A DNA stretch of 29,360 nucleotides from Paracoccaceae bacterium (GTDB lineage Bacteria > Pseudomonadota > Alphaproteobacteria > Rhodobacterales > Rhodobacteraceae), in assembly GCA_021767525.1 (NCBI GenBank), contig JAASTF010000005.1:1-29360 (forward strand), in the 5' to 3' direction. Positions 1 to 8,297 of the stretch are shown piece by piece. Position 1 is the stretch's first letter. Each line of letters begins with the position of its first letter. Position numbers and translations under genes: made by a program. The notes beneath the pieces are model-generated. The model ran no database searches. It was not told the origin of the DNA and was given only the letters and a program-made list of their open reading frames with translations.

Positions 1-2
1 AG

Positions 3-884
3 AATTTCGGCATCGACAATATCGACAGCTACCAGGGCAAGTCGGGCCAGAACGCGCAGGCATTCATCAACAACGTGCTTGATCCGGGGGTGATCGGCTT
101 TGGCACCATCGACGATATCGACCAGATCGCCGGCAAGCGCGGCGACCGCCAGTCGAGCGCGGGGCAGCAAGAGGTGACAGCGGTTTTCATGAACGCCTTT
201 GCCGGGGCCAATACGGTCGTGCGCGGCAACTGCACCTTCGGCATGTTCTCGAACTATCCCGAGAACGTGGATGATGCCCTGCGCCAGCGTGCCGGCGCGC
301 GGTTCCTGGTGGACGGGCCGCAAACGCGCGAGGATTACATCGACATCCTGGCCCTGCTGATGGGCCGCAAACACGACATCCCGCTGGGTGAGCACGAGCT
401 GTATGCCGCGCAGGAAATCAAGCGCGCCGTGGCCGCCAGTTTCGAGAGCCACAACCGCCCGAAAGAGGCCGGGCTGTTGCAGGTGTGGCAGCGGGTCGAA
501 AGCCAGATCGGCGCGCTCGACACCATCGCCAAGCTGGGCACCTATCTGAAAGCCATTCAAGAGGCCGACCCGCGCTTTACCGGCCGCGCGATCAAGAACA
601 TCACCGACGCGGTCAAGGTGCGTGCGATGGATTTCGAACTGCCCGACGAATGGATGGAAAACCCCGACCTGTTCCTGTTCAAATCCTATGATGAAAAGGC
701 CGCGATGATTTCCGAGCTGCGCCGGCCCATCACGGTCGACATGGTGATCCAGGAGATCAACCGCTACGCCGACAGCGAATTCCGCTATGCCGACAAGTCC
801 GACGAGGTGGCGATTTCGAACATGGTGCGGGACATGGCAAGGACGGAAGAGGCGAAGAAGCGGTATCTGGAGGGGCGGGGGTGA
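3..884 (+). CDS. AAA+ family ATPase, 3' part (5' end outside window)
   Basis: The reading frame is open from the first bases of the window, so the N-terminus with the Walker A motif lies upstream. A GTG at 75 is only an internal codon. Visible are a Walker B-like segment (GTIDDIDQIAGKRGDR), then a sensor-1/arginine-finger region (FSNYPENVDDALRQRAGARF), which is the usual layout of an AAA+ module, followed by a mostly helical C-terminal part. The segment between is rich in S/Q/N. The next gene (DUF6638) starts 199 bases downstream on the same strand, with a dispersed repeat between them. Membership of the AAA+ superfamily is well supported by these motifs; the substrate and cellular job are unknown. 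The conserved company of DUF6638 and small membrane proteins suggests a membrane-linked remodelling role, which is inference. Confidence 0.8.
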   Translation, partial: NFGIDNIDSYQGKSGQNAQAFINNVLDPGVIGFGTIDDIDQIAGKRGDRQSSAGQQEVTAVFMNAFAGANTVVRGNCTFGMFSNYPENVDDALRQRAGARFLVDGPQTREDYIDILALLMGRKHDIPLGEHELYAAQEIKRAVAASFESHNRPKEAGLLQVWQRVESQIGALDTIAKLGTYLKAIQEADPRFTGRAIKNITDAVKVRAMDFELPDEWMENPDLFLFKSYDEKAAMISELRRPITVDMVIQEINRYADSEFRYADKSDEVAISNMVRDMARTEEAKKRYLEGRG

Positions 885-945
885 TGGTGGCGTGCCACAT
901 AGGGCATCGGATGGCCGCGGCCTGCCGCACGCCGGCGGGTGTTGT

Positions 946-1057
946 GCGCTTTATCGTGACACATCCGCACGACCTGCGGCCGCGCGCTGATGTCACCAAA
1001 GCGGCTGGCCGTGGGGGCGGCCATCCGCTGCCCGGCGGGCGGCTTGCGCCGCTATTC
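946..1057 (+). repeat. Dispersed structured intergenic element, copy A
   Basis: This is one of three related ~110-bp elements. It starts with a conserved block (GCGCTTTATCGTGACACATC) and contains hairpin I at 1001-1028. That stem has 10 pairs, one C/T mismatch and a TGGGGG loop. Hairpin II is at 1039-1052 (GCGGC-TTGC-GCCGC), and the element ends in CTATTC. It fills most of the gap between the AAA+ gene and the DUF6638 gene. The other copies are at 12407-12516 (minus strand) and 15036-15145. Confidence 0.7.
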
Positions 1058-1083
1058 CACCGGGCGGGCCAAGGGGATAAGCC

Positions 1084-2427
1084 ATGAAACGCCTCATTGA
1101 GCGCGGCCTGATGTTCGGCAACCTGATCCATGTGGGTAGCCCCGCGCTGGTCGACCGCTATAACCGCGCGCTGATGCATCTGACGGGCAAGCAAACGCAG
1201 CTGACCGATTTCCATGTCGATATCAGCGGCCATTCCCCCGAGGTGGGCGACGAGCTGGGCGATACGCAGTACCTGAACCAGGGTGGTTGCAACCGGCAAT
1301 TCATCCTGCTGACCACGCAGCAGAAAACCGCGCCGCTGCTCGAGGCCTCGTTTTCCATGTCGCGCGGCATCCTGCGCCAGTTCATCGAGGAAAACGAGGC
1401 GCAGCTGTTCGCGCTGACGGCCAAGGACGCGGTGGCGGGCGAGTTGCTCAATACCGTCTACAGCATCGACAGCCCGGCCAAGCTGTTCGATATCCGCCGC
1501 ATAAGGATCGAGGCCGACACCACCACCGGCACCGTGCGCGATGCCGAGAAACTGGGCCAGATGGTCGACCGCTTCATGACCGAGGATGATGCCTGGTTCG
1601 ATGACGTGCTGATCGCGGACATGATCACCGTGGCCAAGTGCACCGGCGACGTGACGCGCAACCCCGTGCGGTTGAACCAGATGGAATTCGTGCAGGACAA
1701 TTATTGGACCGCGCATTTCGGCGGCCTCTACCTGTTTCGGGGGATGGAGCATCCGGCGGTGATCGCCAGCGCCGACAAGGCGCGGCTTGGGCAGATGCCG
1801 ATTGACCATCTGTTCGACCTGACCGACCGCAACCAGGTGGCCAAGTTCCTGGATCTGAACGGGCTGGTCGAACCCATCGTCAAGGCGCGCGGCATCGATG
1901 CGGGCGCAATCCTGCGGCAAAAGATGGATTTCATCGTGGTCGATGCCGCGCAGGACGCGGGGCTTGACCTGTCGGGAGCCACGCGGCGCGACATCCGGGC
2001 GCTGGCCCGCGATTATGCCGCGACGCTGCCGGATGAGTTCCACGCCCTGCAAGACCTGGTGATCTGGGCCGAGGATGGCGGGCGCTGGCCGCGCATCACG
2101 TCGGACCATCCGGCCTATTTCTACACCCTGCGCGCCAGCGACCACCCCGACCGCGACCTGGTGAACCAGCTGCTGGCCGAGCTCAGCCCCAAGGACATTC
2201 GCCAGCTGTTCATCTGCCACAAGCAGCTGTTCTATCGGCTTTACGCGGGCTGGTCCGACACTAAGAAATCCTATGTGGCCGATTTTCTTGACCGGGAATA
2301 TCAGGTAGACAAGGCCGGGGCGCGGGCGGCGCTGTTCGGGCACGAGGCACCGATGGACCGGGCCTCGGCCCCGCGGGACGAGATGATCGCGCGGGTCGGC
2401 CCCTGGGGCGCGGTAAGGGGGCGCTGA
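1084..2427 (+). CDS. DUF6638 family protein
   Basis: This 447-residue protein has no signal peptide and no convincing membrane segment, so it should be cytoplasmic. I recognise it as the DUF6638 type that is common in Rhodobacterales; its function is not known. An AAGGGG stretch at 1071-1076 serves as ribosome binding site for the ATG at 1084. The sequence is rich in Asp, Leu and Arg, with an aromatic block near its middle (NYWTAHFGGLYLFRGMEHP) and a late segment SPKDIRQLFICHKQLFYRLY. The small membrane protein gene follows after 4 bases, so the two are probably cotranscribed. It lies just downstream of an AAA+ ATPase gene, which suggests it is a partner or target of that ATPase (inference). 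Confidence 0.75.
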   Translation: MKRLIERGLMFGNLIHVGSPALVDRYNRALMHLTGKQTQLTDFHVDISGHSPEVGDELGDTQYLNQGGCNRQFILLTTQQKTAPLLEASFSMSRGILRQFIEENEAQLFALTAKDAVAGELLNTVYSIDSPAKLFDIRRIRIEADTTTGTVRDAEKLGQMVDRFMTEDDAWFDDVLIADMITVAKCTGDVTRNPVRLNQMEFVQDNYWTAHFGGLYLFRGMEHPAVIASADKARLGQMPIDHLFDLTDRNQVAKFLDLNGLVEPIVKARGIDAGAILRQKMDFIVVDAAQDAGLDLSGATRRDIRALARDYAATLPDEFHALQDLVIWAEDGGRWPRITSDHPAYFYTLRASDHPDRDLVNQLLAELSPKDIRQLFICHKQLFYRLYAGWSDTKKSYVADFLDREYQVDKAGARAALFGHEAPMDRASAPRDEMIARVGPWGAVRGR

Positions 2428-2431
2428 GGCG

Positions 2432-2698
2432 ATGTTGGCACTGGCACGGCTTTTGGTGATCGGGTTCGTCGTTCTGACGGTGATCTATATCTCGCTGTCG
2501 CTTTATTCGCGCAGCGTGCGAAGGGGCAAGCTCGAGCGCGAATGGGACGAGGAAATCCAGACCGGCGACCGCGCCGCCTTTATCGAGGACGGGATGCGGG
2601 ACTATGACGGATCGCTGCGCAAGAAACTGATCTGGGGCGTCTATATCGTGCCCATCACGCTGGTGGTTGTCATCATCTACCTGACCAATTTCTACTGA
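2432..2698 (+). CDS. Small membrane protein with two predicted helices
   Basis: The 88-residue protein has a hydrophobic helix at about residues 4-25, a charged middle part of about 40 residues (RRGKLEREWDEEIQTGDRAA), and a second helix at about 66-87 ending in NFY. Homologues in Rhodobacterales are sometimes labelled cation/multidrug efflux pump, but the length and absence of any transporter motif make that label unsafe. It starts 4 bases after the DUF6638 stop and is followed 14 bases later by the DUF1523 gene, so the three form one transcription unit. The positive residues after helix 1 suggest that the central loop faces the cytoplasm. Function unknown. Confidence 0.75.
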   Translation: MLALARLLVIGFVVLTVIYISLSLYSRSVRRGKLEREWDEEIQTGDRAAFIEDGMRDYDGSLRKKLIWGVYIVPITLVVVIIYLTNFY

Positions 2699-2712
2699 TA
2701 CGAGGCCGCGAC

Positions 2713-3357
2713 ATGGTTTACATCAAATGGGCGTTCTGGATCACCTTCTGGGTGCTGATCGCGGCGTTCTTTCACTACACGCTGCCGCAGCACGACGTGG
2801 CGCGGATCGCAGACACCTATGAAAAGCGGATCGATTTCGGCGAAAACTCGATCTTCTGGGCGAACCAGGGCACGGGCGAGGCCGAAGGCACGGTGAACCG
2901 CGACGTCTTCTTCATCCAGGCGTTTCGCACCGATGATCGCCCGATGATCTATCGCAACGAGGATACCGGCTGGGGCTGGCCGCCCTATTTCAAGTTCGAC
3001 ACCGCGAACTTGCAGGCCGAGGCGAACAACCTGCGTTCCACCCCGAACGATCCGCAATGGGCGGTGATCAAGCATTACGGCTGGCGCAACGAGTTCCTGT
3101 CGATCTACCCCAACGCCATTTCCGTGCGGCCGGTGGATGGCCCGGATGTGACGATCATCCCCTGGCTGAACATCCTGATCCTGACGCTGTTTGCCGCCTT
3201 TGTCTGGGCCGTTTGGGTGCGATGGCGCAGGTTCCGCCGCGCGCGGATCGACCCGGTGCTCGAGGATATCGGGGAAGGCTTCGACGCGGCGGGCGACAGC
3301 ATCGCCGACGGGCGCGGCCGGTTCCGTCGCTGGCTCGACAGCTTGAAATCGAAGTGA
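2713..3357 (+). CDS. DUF1523 family membrane protein
   Basis: The 214-residue protein carries an N-terminal helix (about residues 4-22), a large polar domain of about 120 residues that should lie in the periplasm, a second helix (about 148-170), and an Arg-rich cytoplasmic tail (VRWRRFRRARID). This layout and sequence fit DUF1523, a family of unknown function found mainly in Rhodobacterales. The outer domain is rich in aromatic residues (GWGWPPYFKF). It is the last gene of the cluster; a GC-rich inverted repeat directly after the stop (3367-3386) may end or stabilise the transcript. Together with the preceding two-helix protein it may form a small membrane assembly served by the upstream ATPase, but this is inference from gene order only. 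Confidence 0.8.
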   Translation: MVYIKWAFWITFWVLIAAFFHYTLPQHDVARIADTYEKRIDFGENSIFWANQGTGEAEGTVNRDVFFIQAFRTDDRPMIYRNEDTGWGWPPYFKFDTANLQAEANNLRSTPNDPQWAVIKHYGWRNEFLSIYPNAISVRPVDGPDVTIIPWLNILILTLFAAFVWAVWVRWRRFRRARIDPVLEDIGEGFDAAGDSIADGRGRFRRWLDSLKSK

Positions 3358-3366
3358 CCTGACGGG

Positions 3367-3386
3367 GCGCGGCCTGGGGGCCGCGC
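3367..3386 (+). terminator. GC-rich hairpin behind the DUF1523 gene
   Basis: A perfect 8-bp stem (GCGCGGCC / GGCCGCGC) with a TGGG loop begins 9 bases after the DUF1523 stop codon. No T-tract follows, so it is either a weak terminator or a 3'-end stabilising hairpin. The rest of the gap to 3620 holds a dispersed repeat (3496-3518) and a second hairpin (3550-3566), and I see no gene there. Confidence 0.4.
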
Positions 3387-3495
3387 GCTGGATATCTCGC
3401 CTGCGCCCTTCGGGCTCCGGCTCGGGCCGCGTGTGGCGCTGTGCTGTATTCAAACAAGACCTTTGGTTTGGTGGCGCTGTCGGGAGCCTCCGGCG

Positions 3496-3518
3496 GGAGT
3501 TTTCTTGGCAAGATGAAG
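3496..3518 (+). repeat. Short dispersed repeat, copy 1
   Basis: A 23-base stretch beginning GGAGTTTTCTTGGCAAGATG recurs exactly, in the opposite orientation, at 26222-26244. Both copies lie in gaps beside genes and near GC-rich hairpins; here the hairpin TTGGGGC-AGA-GCCCCAA is at 3550-3566. The flank GCCTCCGGCGGGAG resembles a motif that I remember as frequent between genes in Rhodobacterales genomes. Confidence 0.6.
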
Positions 3519-3620
3519 GGGTTTCCTCTCTCGATAAATATCCCGGGGTTTGGGGCAGAGCCCCAAGGCCTGCGCGGCCTGAGCGCAAATAATAGTGGGC
3601 GCCGCAGGCGCGCCTTTGGG

Positions 3621-4490
3621 TCAGCGCTTGCCGTAATATAGGCCCACGACATGCTCGGCCTCGGCAAAAAACAGCCAGCGCGCGGCGAGAATGCCCAGGA
3701 TGTGGGTCAGCACCGCCAAAAGCCCCAGCCAGTGGGTGAAGGGCATGAGCAGAAGCAGGATCGGCAGGCCATAGCCCAGGATCAGCGCCAGGGCGCGCAG
3801 GCGGCGGCTGTGTTTGCGGCCCACGACATGGACCATTTCGCGCAGCAGGTAATTGGTGCCGGTATGGGGGGGCTCGAACGCGCGGACCGTGCCGCCCGTC
3901 AGCCCGGTGGCGGTGGCGAGGGTCGTGCCCGAACGGGCCAGCGCGCCGTCGCTTTGCATCCAAAGCAGCACCTGCACGGCCGCGGCCGCGGCCAGAAGCG
4001 GCGCGGCGATGGTGACCTGGCCGGCCAGCAGGGCGCCGCCGGCGGCGGCCAGTGTCAGAAAGTGCAACGGTGTCAGAGGGGTATGCCAGCGCGGCACGGC
4101 CTTGATCGAGGTATAGATCATCGCGGTGGAATAGACCGTCAGCGCCGCCAGCGCGGCACCCAGCCAGCCCAAAGGTTGCCAGTTGGCGTCAAAGAACACG
4201 CGCCCGATGGCGTAAAGGCCCATGATGGCCAGGGTGGCGGTGCTGGTCCAGGCCTCGCGGCTGAGCCAACTGCTGCGCCATTGGGTAAAGGCCTTGAGCG
4301 CGCGTTCGGGGTGGCCCAGGTGGAAGGTCGAGGCGATCAGCCCGCCGCCTGCCAGCGCGTAACCGATTGCGAAGAAAGCAAAAGCCACCCAGCCGGTGGA
4401 GCCGGGCATGCCGAGCCCGAGGAAGGCCAAGAGGCCGAAACCCAGCCCCGAGAGCGTGGTAAAAAGGATGATCGATGGCGCTGGATGCAT
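3621..4490 (-). CDS. soeC: SoeC, membrane anchor subunit of sulfite dehydrogenase (DmsC family)
   Basis: The 289-residue protein is almost wholly hydrophobic, with about eight predicted transmembrane helices. It matches the DmsC-type anchor of DMSO-reductase-like enzymes, including the typical STFHLGHPERALKAFTQWR segment after helix 2. In the quinone-linked sulfite dehydrogenase SoeABC this subunit holds the enzyme at the inner face of the membrane and passes electrons from the iron-sulfur subunit to the quinone pool. The gene starts 4 bases after the soeB stop and is last in the operon. DmsC anchors occur with several molybdoenzymes, so the sulfite assignment depends on the neighbours: soeA without a Tat signal, and a nearby sulfite-releasing Xsc pathway. 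Confidence 0.85.
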   Translation of the reverse strand: MHPAPSIILFTTLSGLGFGLLAFLGLGMPGSTGWVAFAFFAIGYALAGGGLIASTFHLGHPERALKAFTQWRSSWLSREAWTSTATLAIMGLYAIGRVFFDANWQPLGWLGAALAALTVYSTAMIYTSIKAVPRWHTPLTPLHFLTLAAAGGALLAGQVTIAAPLLAAAAAVQVLLWMQSDGALARSGTTLATATGLTGGTVRAFEPPHTGTNYLLREMVHVVGRKHSRRLRALALILGYGLPILLLLMPFTHWLGLLAVLTHILGILAARWLFFAEAEHVVGLYYGKR

Positions 4491-4494
4491 CGGT

Positions 4495-5259
4495 TTACTC
4501 CTTCCCGCCGGGGAGCGCGTCGAGCGCGCGGTCGAGCCAGCCGAGGAAACCGCGCGGCGCGTCCGCGACGGGTTCCAGGTACGGCGCCAGCACGTCGATC
4601 TGGTCGAGCTGGTCGCGGGGGCGGGGGGGCAGGTATTGGTTGACGGGCGCGGTGCCCTGTTCGGGCATCAGGTCGATCCCGCCGCGTTCGGCCACCAACT
4701 GACTGACTTTGCTGGAAGAATCCGCCAAATCGCCGAAGTGCCGCGCGCCGGCGGGGCAGGTGCGCACGCAGGCGGGTTCGCGGTCTTCGTGGGAGAGGTT
4801 CTCGTTATAGATCCGGTCGACGCAGAGGGTGCATTTCTTCATCACCTTTTCCACCGCATCCATTTCGCGCGCGCCGTAAGGGCAGGCCCAGGCGCACAGG
4901 CCGCAGCCGATGCAATCGGATTCGTTGACCAGGACGATCCCATCCTCGACGCGTTTATAGCTGGCGCCGGTGGGGCAGACGGTGACGCAGGGTGCATTTT
5001 CGCAATGAAGACAAGACTTTGGGAAATGCACCAGCTGGGCCGCGCCGCCCGTGTCGGGCTGCACCTCGTAGCTGTGGACGCGGTTGAGGAAGGTGCCCGA
5101 GGGATCGGCGCCATAGGCATCGGTATCGGACAGCGGCGCGCCGTAATTTTCGGTGTTCCAGCCCTTGCAGGAGATCACGCAGGCGTGGCAGCCGACGCAG
5201 GTATCGAGGTCGATCACCAGCCCCAGCTTGCGGGTGGTCGTGGTGGGCAGGTCGGTCAT
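4495..5259 (-). CDS. soeB: SoeB, four-cluster iron-sulfur subunit of sulfite dehydrogenase
   Basis: The 254-residue protein has four cysteine groups typical of the DmsB/PsrB family: C21-C24-C27-C31, C83-C86-C91-C95, C116-C119-C122-C126 and C143-C146-C164-C168. These should bind four [4Fe-4S] clusters and form an electron wire from the molybdenum subunit to the membrane anchor. There is no signal peptide, in line with a cytoplasmic enzyme. The start ATG overlaps the stop of the upstream 68-aa gene by four bases (ATGA), so the two are translationally coupled. The C-terminal 80 residues beyond the last cysteines are typical of longer family members. Assignment to sulfite oxidation follows from the operon. 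Confidence 0.9.
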   Translation of the reverse strand: MTDLPTTTTRKLGLVIDLDTCVGCHACVISCKGWNTENYGAPLSDTDAYGADPSGTFLNRVHSYEVQPDTGGAAQLVHFPKSCLHCENAPCVTVCPTGASYKRVEDGIVLVNESDCIGCGLCAWACPYGAREMDAVEKVMKKCTLCVDRIYNENLSHEDREPACVRTCPAGARHFGDLADSSSKVSQLVAERGGIDLMPEQGTAPVNQYLPPRPRDQLDQIDVLAPYLEPVADAPRGFLGWLDRALDALPGGKE

Positions 5260-5462
5260 TTCACCCCCCTTTCGCGGCTGTCACAACCCATGCACATTCC
5301 ATGCACATCCGATGCATATGCGAGGTGCGTCGCGGCGGGCCCCGCGCTGACCGGTTGTTCGGTGGTTTTGTCCCAGGTGGCGACGAACCAGATGAAGCTG
5401 CCGATCACCGACAGAAAGAACAGGGCGATCGCAATCAGGGTTCGTTTCATCGGCTTGCTCAT
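5256..5462 (-). CDS. Small CxxC membrane protein between soeA and soeB
   Basis: A 68-residue protein encoded between soeA and soeB. Its ATG at 5462 overlaps the soeA stop by four bases (ATGA), and its own stop overlaps the soeB start in the same way, so it is locked into the operon by coupling on both sides. One hydrophobic helix spans about residues 8-30 (IAIALFFLSVIGSFIWFVAT). A short soluble tail ends in DVHGMCMGCDSRERGVK, with Cys57-x-x-Cys60 and His46 and His54 nearby. By the positive-inside rule (KPMKR at the N-terminus) the tail should be periplasmic. I know of no named family. It could be an accessory subunit, or a metal, haem or thiol-binding helper of SoeABC. A longer reading frame starting at 5585 is in frame but would overlap soeA heavily. 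Confidence 0.75.
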   Translation of the reverse strand: MSKPMKRTLIAIALFFLSVIGSFIWFVATWDKTTEQPVSAGPAATHLAYASDVHGMCMGCDSRERGVK

Positions 5463-8269
5463 TTGCGCACCTTCCAGGCCAGCGTGTCGGGGCCCTGGCC
5501 GACAGGCGACTTGATGGCCGGATAGGCCGGTTGGCTGCGGTCGGGCGGGGGCACTTTTTCGATCTTCACGCGCAGGTCGAACCACGCGGCCTGGCCGGTG
5601 ACCGGATCGCTGTTCGACCAGCGCATCCCGTCGCCGCGCGGCGGCAAAAGTTCGTGGATCAGGTGGTTCAGCAGAAAGCCCTTGCGCGCCTCAGGGGCGT
5701 TTTCATCCAGCGCCCAGGTGCCCTTGCGCTTGCCGATGGCGTTCCATGTCCAGACGGTGTTTTCATTGAGCGCGGCCATGTGGGCGACCGGCACGGTGAT
5801 GGTGCCGTGGACCGAGCTGACCTGCGCCCAGTCGCCATCTTCGAACCCGTGTTTTTCCCACAGTTTCGTCGGCAGGTAGAGCGGGTTCACCCCGTGCAGC
5901 TGGCGCAGCCAGGCGTTTTGCGACCCCCAGCTGTGATACATCGCCATCGGCCGTTGGGTCAGGGCGTGGATCGGGTATTCGACCGGGTCGGCGTGGCCGT
6001 CCTCGAACGGGGCATACCAGACCGGCAGCGGGTCGAGCGTGGTCTTGATGCGCTCGCGCAGGTGGTCGGGCGGCTGGCGGTCACCATGCCCCTCGGCCGC
6101 CAGTTGAAAGCGGCGCAGCGGTTCGACATACAGCTGGAACAGGTAGGGCTGCGGGCTGTCAAAAAGGCCCAGGTCTACCGCCCAATCCTGATAGGCGGTG
6201 TTCCACGGTTTGTAATAAGCGGCGTTTTCGGGGATGTGCCCGACCCAGAAGCCGCCATTGTCGATATAGCGTTGCAGCTGGTCGGGGTTGGGCGCGCCGC
6301 GCCCGTCGCCACCCGTGCGCCAGCCCGCCAGTGGGCCGATGCCCGGTTTGCGTTCGTGATTGACGATGTAATCGGCATAGTCGGCGTATTTCGGGCCGCC
6401 CGCGTCATCCACCATGCCCGGCAGGCCCAGACGCGCGCCAAGGTCGAGCAGCACCGATTGAAAGCCGCGCACCTCGCGGTCGGGCGTGACCACCGGCCAG
6501 CGGATCGCGTCGGCGGCGGCGTCGGCCTCGCATATCGGGCGGTCGAGCAGGCTGATGCAGTCGTGGCGTTCCAGATAGGTGGTGTCGGGCAGCACCAGGT
6601 CGGCATAGGCCACCATTTCCGAACTATACGCATCCGAATAGATGATGCGCGGGATGACGTAGTCGCCGTTGTCGTCGGTGTCGGTGAGCATCTTCATCAC
6701 GCCGCCGGTGTTCATCGACGAGTTCCACGACATGTTGGCCATGTACATGAACAGCGTGTCGATCTTGTACGGATCGCCCGCATGGGCGTTGGAAATCACC
6801 ATATGCATCAGCCCGTGGGCCGACATCGGGTTTTCCCAGGTATAGGCCTTGTCGATGCGGGCGGCGGTGCCGTCGTCGCGCAGGCACAGATCATCGGGCC
6901 CTTGCACGTAACCCAGGTGCGGGCCATCCAGCGGCGCGCCGGGGGTGACGCCGCAATGCGGTTTGGGATGGGCGGTGGCCGGTTTCGGGTAGGGCGGTTT
7001 GAAGCGCATGCCGCCCGGGGTTTCGACGGCGCCCAGCAGGATTTGCAGCACATGCAGCGCGCGGGCGGTTTGAAAGCCGTTGGAATGGGCGCTGATGCCG
7101 CGCATGGCATGAAAGCTGACCGGGCGCCCTGTCATGGTCTTGTGCGTCTCGCCACGAAAATCCGTCCATTCGCGGTTCAGCGTGATCGCCTCGTCAAAGG
7201 CGACGCGGGCGATTTCGCTGGCGAGCGCGCGGATCTTCTGCGCCGGGATGCCGGTTTCCTGGGCCACGGTTTCGGGGGCGTATTTTTCATCCAGATACCG
7301 TTCGGCCATCAGGTGCATGACGGGGCGGTGGGTTACCCCTGCGTGGCGGTGGCTGGCCGACAGGTCGGGGCGCACGCCGGGCTGGTCGAAGGGCGTCAGC
7401 CGCCCGGTGGCGCGGTCGATCACCAGCTCGCGCCCCTGTGCGTCGCGCAGCAGCAGGCCATAGTCGGGCGATTTCGGGTCGCCGTTCACCAGCACCGGCG
7501 CGTTGGTATAGCGGGCGAGGTAGTCGAGGTCGATCTTACCGGCCATCATCAGCACGTGGATCAGCGACAGGATCAGCAGCCCGTCGGTGCCGGGCGTGAT
7601 GCCCAGCCAATCGTCAGCCACCGCGTTATAGCCCGAGCGGATCGGGTTGACGCCCACCACGCGGGCGCCGCGCGCCTTGATCTTGCCTAGCCCCATCTTG
7701 ATCGGGTTGCTGTCATGGTCTTCGGCCACGCCGAACAGGATGAACAGCTTGGTATGGTCCCAATCGGGCTGGCCGAATTCCCAGAACGCGCCGCCCATGG
7801 TGTAGATGCCCGCGGCGGCCATGTTGACGCTGCAAAACCCGCCATGCGCGGCGAAGTTGGGTGTGCCGAATTGCTGCGCCCACCAGCCCGTGAAGCTTTG
7901 CGACTGGTCGCGGCCGGTGAAAAAGGCCAGCTTTTCCGGCGCCTTGTCGCGCAGGGGTTTGAGCCAGCTTGTGGCCAGTTCCAGCGCCTCGTCCCAGCTG
8001 ATTTCTTCGAATTCGCCCGAGCCGCGCGGGCCCACCCGTTTCAGCGGGGCACGCAGGCGCGAGGGCGCGTTGACCTGCATGATGCCCGCGCTGCCCTTGG
8101 CACACAGAACGCCGCGGTTCACGGGGTGGTCGCGGTTGCCCTCGATATAGGCGACTTTGCCGCCCTTCATGTGCACGTTGATGCCGCAGCGGCAGGCGCA
8201 CATGTAGCAGGTGGTGCGGCGCACCTCGTCCGAGACGGGGGGCGAGGTGTCAAGCTTGGGCTGGGTCAT
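5459..8269 (-). CDS. soeA: SoeA, molybdopterin catalytic subunit of cytoplasmic sulfite dehydrogenase
   Basis: The 936-residue protein belongs to the DMSO-reductase/PsrA group of molybdopterin oxidoreductases. The N-terminal [4Fe-4S] site is Cys21-Cys24-Cys28-Cys56 (TTCYMCACRC ... GVLCAKG). Near residue 145, HGGFCSVNM offers a likely Cys ligand to molybdenum (inferred by analogy). There is no Tat signal, which is the mark of SoeA as opposed to exported relatives. In SoeABC it oxidises sulfite to sulfate and feeds electrons to quinone. An AAGGAG sequence sits 5 bases before the ATG. The gene lies 28 bases behind a TauE/SafE permease gene and is coupled to the 68-aa gene. Polysulfide or thiosulfate reductases are the nearest alternatives, but the link to the Xsc pathway favours sulfite. 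Confidence 0.88.
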   Translation of the reverse strand: MTQPKLDTSPPVSDEVRRTTCYMCACRCGINVHMKGGKVAYIEGNRDHPVNRGVLCAKGSAGIMQVNAPSRLRAPLKRVGPRGSGEFEEISWDEALELATSWLKPLRDKAPEKLAFFTGRDQSQSFTGWWAQQFGTPNFAAHGGFCSVNMAAAGIYTMGGAFWEFGQPDWDHTKLFILFGVAEDHDSNPIKMGLGKIKARGARVVGVNPIRSGYNAVADDWLGITPGTDGLLILSLIHVLMMAGKIDLDYLARYTNAPVLVNGDPKSPDYGLLLRDAQGRELVIDRATGRLTPFDQPGVRPDLSASHRHAGVTHRPVMHLMAERYLDEKYAPETVAQETGIPAQKIRALASEIARVAFDEAITLNREWTDFRGETHKTMTGRPVSFHAMRGISAHSNGFQTARALHVLQILLGAVETPGGMRFKPPYPKPATAHPKPHCGVTPGAPLDGPHLGYVQGPDDLCLRDDGTAARIDKAYTWENPMSAHGLMHMVISNAHAGDPYKIDTLFMYMANMSWNSSMNTGGVMKMLTDTDDNGDYVIPRIIYSDAYSSEMVAYADLVLPDTTYLERHDCISLLDRPICEADAAADAIRWPVVTPDREVRGFQSVLLDLGARLGLPGMVDDAGGPKYADYADYIVNHERKPGIGPLAGWRTGGDGRGAPNPDQLQRYIDNGGFWVGHIPENAAYYKPWNTAYQDWAVDLGLFDSPQPYLFQLYVEPLRRFQLAAEGHGDRQPPDHLRERIKTTLDPLPVWYAPFEDGHADPVEYPIHALTQRPMAMYHSWGSQNAWLRQLHGVNPLYLPTKLWEKHGFEDGDWAQVSSVHGTITVPVAHMAALNENTVWTWNAIGKRKGTWALDENAPEARKGFLLNHLIHELLPPRGDGMRWSNSDPVTGQAAWFDLRVKIEKVPPPDRSQPAYPAIKSPVGQGPDTLAWKVRK

Positions 8270-8297
8270 GCGGTCTCCTTCCCGGCGGACTATCGCG

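Noticed and set aside
3441..3641. A 66-codon frame on the plus strand in the soeC downstream gap
   Set aside because: It runs through the dispersed repeat and a hairpin, lacks a ribosome binding site and overlaps the soeC end.
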